From: Bacteroidota bacterium
GTDB lineage: Bacteria > Bacteroidota > Bacteroidia > Chitinophagales > LD1
Assembly: GCA_947457525.1 (NCBI GenBank)
Contig: CANGXE010000061.1
Span: 1 to 7,724, forward strand
DNA length: 7,724 bases
Direction: 5' to 3'
In this document: piece after piece, positions 6,985-7,724 of the stretch
How positions within the stretch are numbered: position 1 is the stretch's first letter
Layout of the letters: every line of letters starts with the position of its first letter
Translations under genes and position numbers: made by a program
Notes under the pieces: generated by a model
The model's input: the letters and a program-made list of their open reading frames with translations, nothing else
What the model was told of the DNA's origin: nothing
Databases searched by the model: none

Positions 6985-7724
6985 ATGATTAATTTTCAAA
7001 AATATTTTACGCTTGTCTCTCTTTCCATCTTACTTATAGTGCAGTCTACTTTTGCACAAAACCAGTTTTCTATTGCACAAACAGACACTCAAATCAACAT
7101 CACCCATTCATCCGGCATACCATTATTGTCGGTCAATAAAAATAACTTTATCGAAGCTATCAGCTATAAGGAGAAAGTAAAAAACCGCTACGGTAGTTTT
7201 TCCTTTACACAAAAAAACAGAAATACTTTTAGCGAAATCAGTCAGCTGCAAGTGTTGGACTACGGCAATAGTATTTTTATTGTTGGGCAAGTGGGTAATA
7301 GTGCACAAAGTTTCTCCTTTGAGGTTGGTTTGTTAGCAGAGGCCGACAAACCCGAAGAAGCTATGCTCACTGTAAAACTGATGGACACCACAGAAAAAAT
7401 TAAAGCCGTATCTTTTACTTTCAACAACAAAGCCCGACACATTTACGGCTTTGGCGAACAGTTTTCTTATACCGATTTTATGGGTAAAAAAATCACTGCG
7501 TTTACCGAAGAGAACGGTATTGGACGAGATGATCAACCAGTGAGTAAATTAACTAAACTAGTGGGTGTGGCGGGCCACCCTACGGTTAGTTATTTTCCAC
7601 TGCCGATGTTTTTTACTGAAGATGGTACGACCTACACCGCCACGCCCACTTTCATGACTTTTGATTTTACTTCATCAGGAAAAATTCGCCTAGAATCAAA
7701 CACCATTCAAGCCGGAGGTAAACA
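6985..7724 (+). CDS. Secreted GH31 family glycoside hydrolase (YihQ-like alpha-glycosidase), N-terminal part only
   Basis: The frame is open from ATG at 6985 through the right edge (246 codons, no stop), so this is the N-terminal third or so of a protein usually over 600 residues. Residues 1-25 form a type I signal peptide (MINFQKYF, hydrophobic core, ...STFAQ), so it is exported. The rest is the beta-sandwich N-terminal domain of GH31. Recognisable family marks are YGFGEQFSY (154-162) and NGIGRDDQP (177-185), followed by SYFPLPMFF (about 204-212) and a TFDF segment. These resemble the YihQ-type (sulfoquinovosidase-like) branch and the alpha-glucosidases near it. The catalytic Asp residues and the residues that choose sulfoquinovose over glucose lie beyond the window, so substrate cannot be stated. 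It follows atpZ after 45 bp containing a hairpin, and probably has separate control. An earlier ATG at 6964 meets a stop after three codons and is not usable. Confidence 0.85.
   Translation, partial: MINFQKYFTLVSLSILLIVQSTFAQNQFSIAQTDTQINITHSSGIPLLSVNKNNFIEAISYKEKVKNRYGSFSFTQKNRNTFSEISQLQVLDYGNSIFIVGQVGNSAQSFSFEVGLLAEADKPEEAMLTVKLMDTTEKIKAVSFTFNNKARHIYGFGEQFSYTDFMGKKITAFTEENGIGRDDQPVSKLTKLVGVAGHPTVSYFPLPMFFTEDGTTYTATPTFMTFDFTSSGKIRLESNTIQAGGK
7052..7081 (+). repeat. Two direct copies of TTGCACAAA, 21 bp apart, within the GH31 signal region
   Basis: TTGCACAAA occurs at 7052-7060 and again at 7073-7081, a 21-bp pitch equal to two helical turns. The same TTGCAC core forms the right arm of the palindrome at 6950-6956, and a related GTGCACAAA occurs at 7301-7309. 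Both copies lie inside the coding sequence just after the signal peptide (they encode FAQ and IAQ contexts), so protein coding may explain them. They are listed because of their shared core with the upstream palindrome. Confidence 0.3.

Noticed and set aside
7123..7536. Three overlapping leftward frames within the GH31 gene
   Set aside because: They are antisense to a coding frame carrying GH31 motifs and have no recognisable content.

Overview
The window reads as chromosomal DNA from a member of the Bacteroidota. The main evidence is a large lipoprotein resembling PorW/SprE, a type IX secretion (T9SS) component found only in that phylum. Supporting signs are weak or absent Shine-Dalgarno sequences, a TAnnTTTG-type -7 box in the central intergenic region, and moderate AT richness judged by eye. 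I see no transposase, integrase, phage gene, CRISPR array, tRNA or rRNA. Coding density is high and there is no gene-free stretch longer than about 130 bp.

Layout. Positions 1-5251 are a leftward pair. The upstream gene is porW/sprE (2216-5251), apparently starting at TTG. It is followed after 41 bp by a class A penicillin-binding protein (start at 2174) that runs off the left edge after 724 codons. A 132-bp divergent intergenic region (5252-5383) contains a 17-bp near-perfect palindrome. Rightward from there run a membrane-anchored M23 (LytM-type) peptidase (5384-6259), a bactofilin (6288-6695) and a small AtpZ-like two-helix membrane protein (6724-6939). A hairpin overlapping the atpZ stop codon separates these from a secreted GH31 glycoside hydrolase (6985 to the right edge). 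Only the first 246 codons of that last gene are present.

How the genes fit together. Four neighbouring genes concern the cell wall or envelope: peptidoglycan synthesis (the PBP), an outer-membrane-anchored T9SS lipoprotein, a peptidoglycan endopeptidase-like protein, and a bactofilin scaffold. The peptidase-bactofilin pair is a known kind of morphogenesis module, in which a cytoplasmic polymer positions a periplasmic hydrolase through the hydrolase's N-terminal cytoplasmic tail. Its position back-to-back with a T9SS gene and a PBP suggests, by inference only, co-ordination between wall remodelling and assembly of the envelope-spanning secretion machine. AtpZ normally introduces an ATP synthase operon, but no atpI or atpB follows here. 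The GH31 gene looks like an unrelated neighbour with its own control signals.

I do not see an evidently new defence or mobile system. The points most worth a second look are the envelope gene cluster, the TTG start and lysine tracts of the SprE-like protein, the orphaned atpZ, and the GTGCAA/TTGCAC repeats around the GH31 start.
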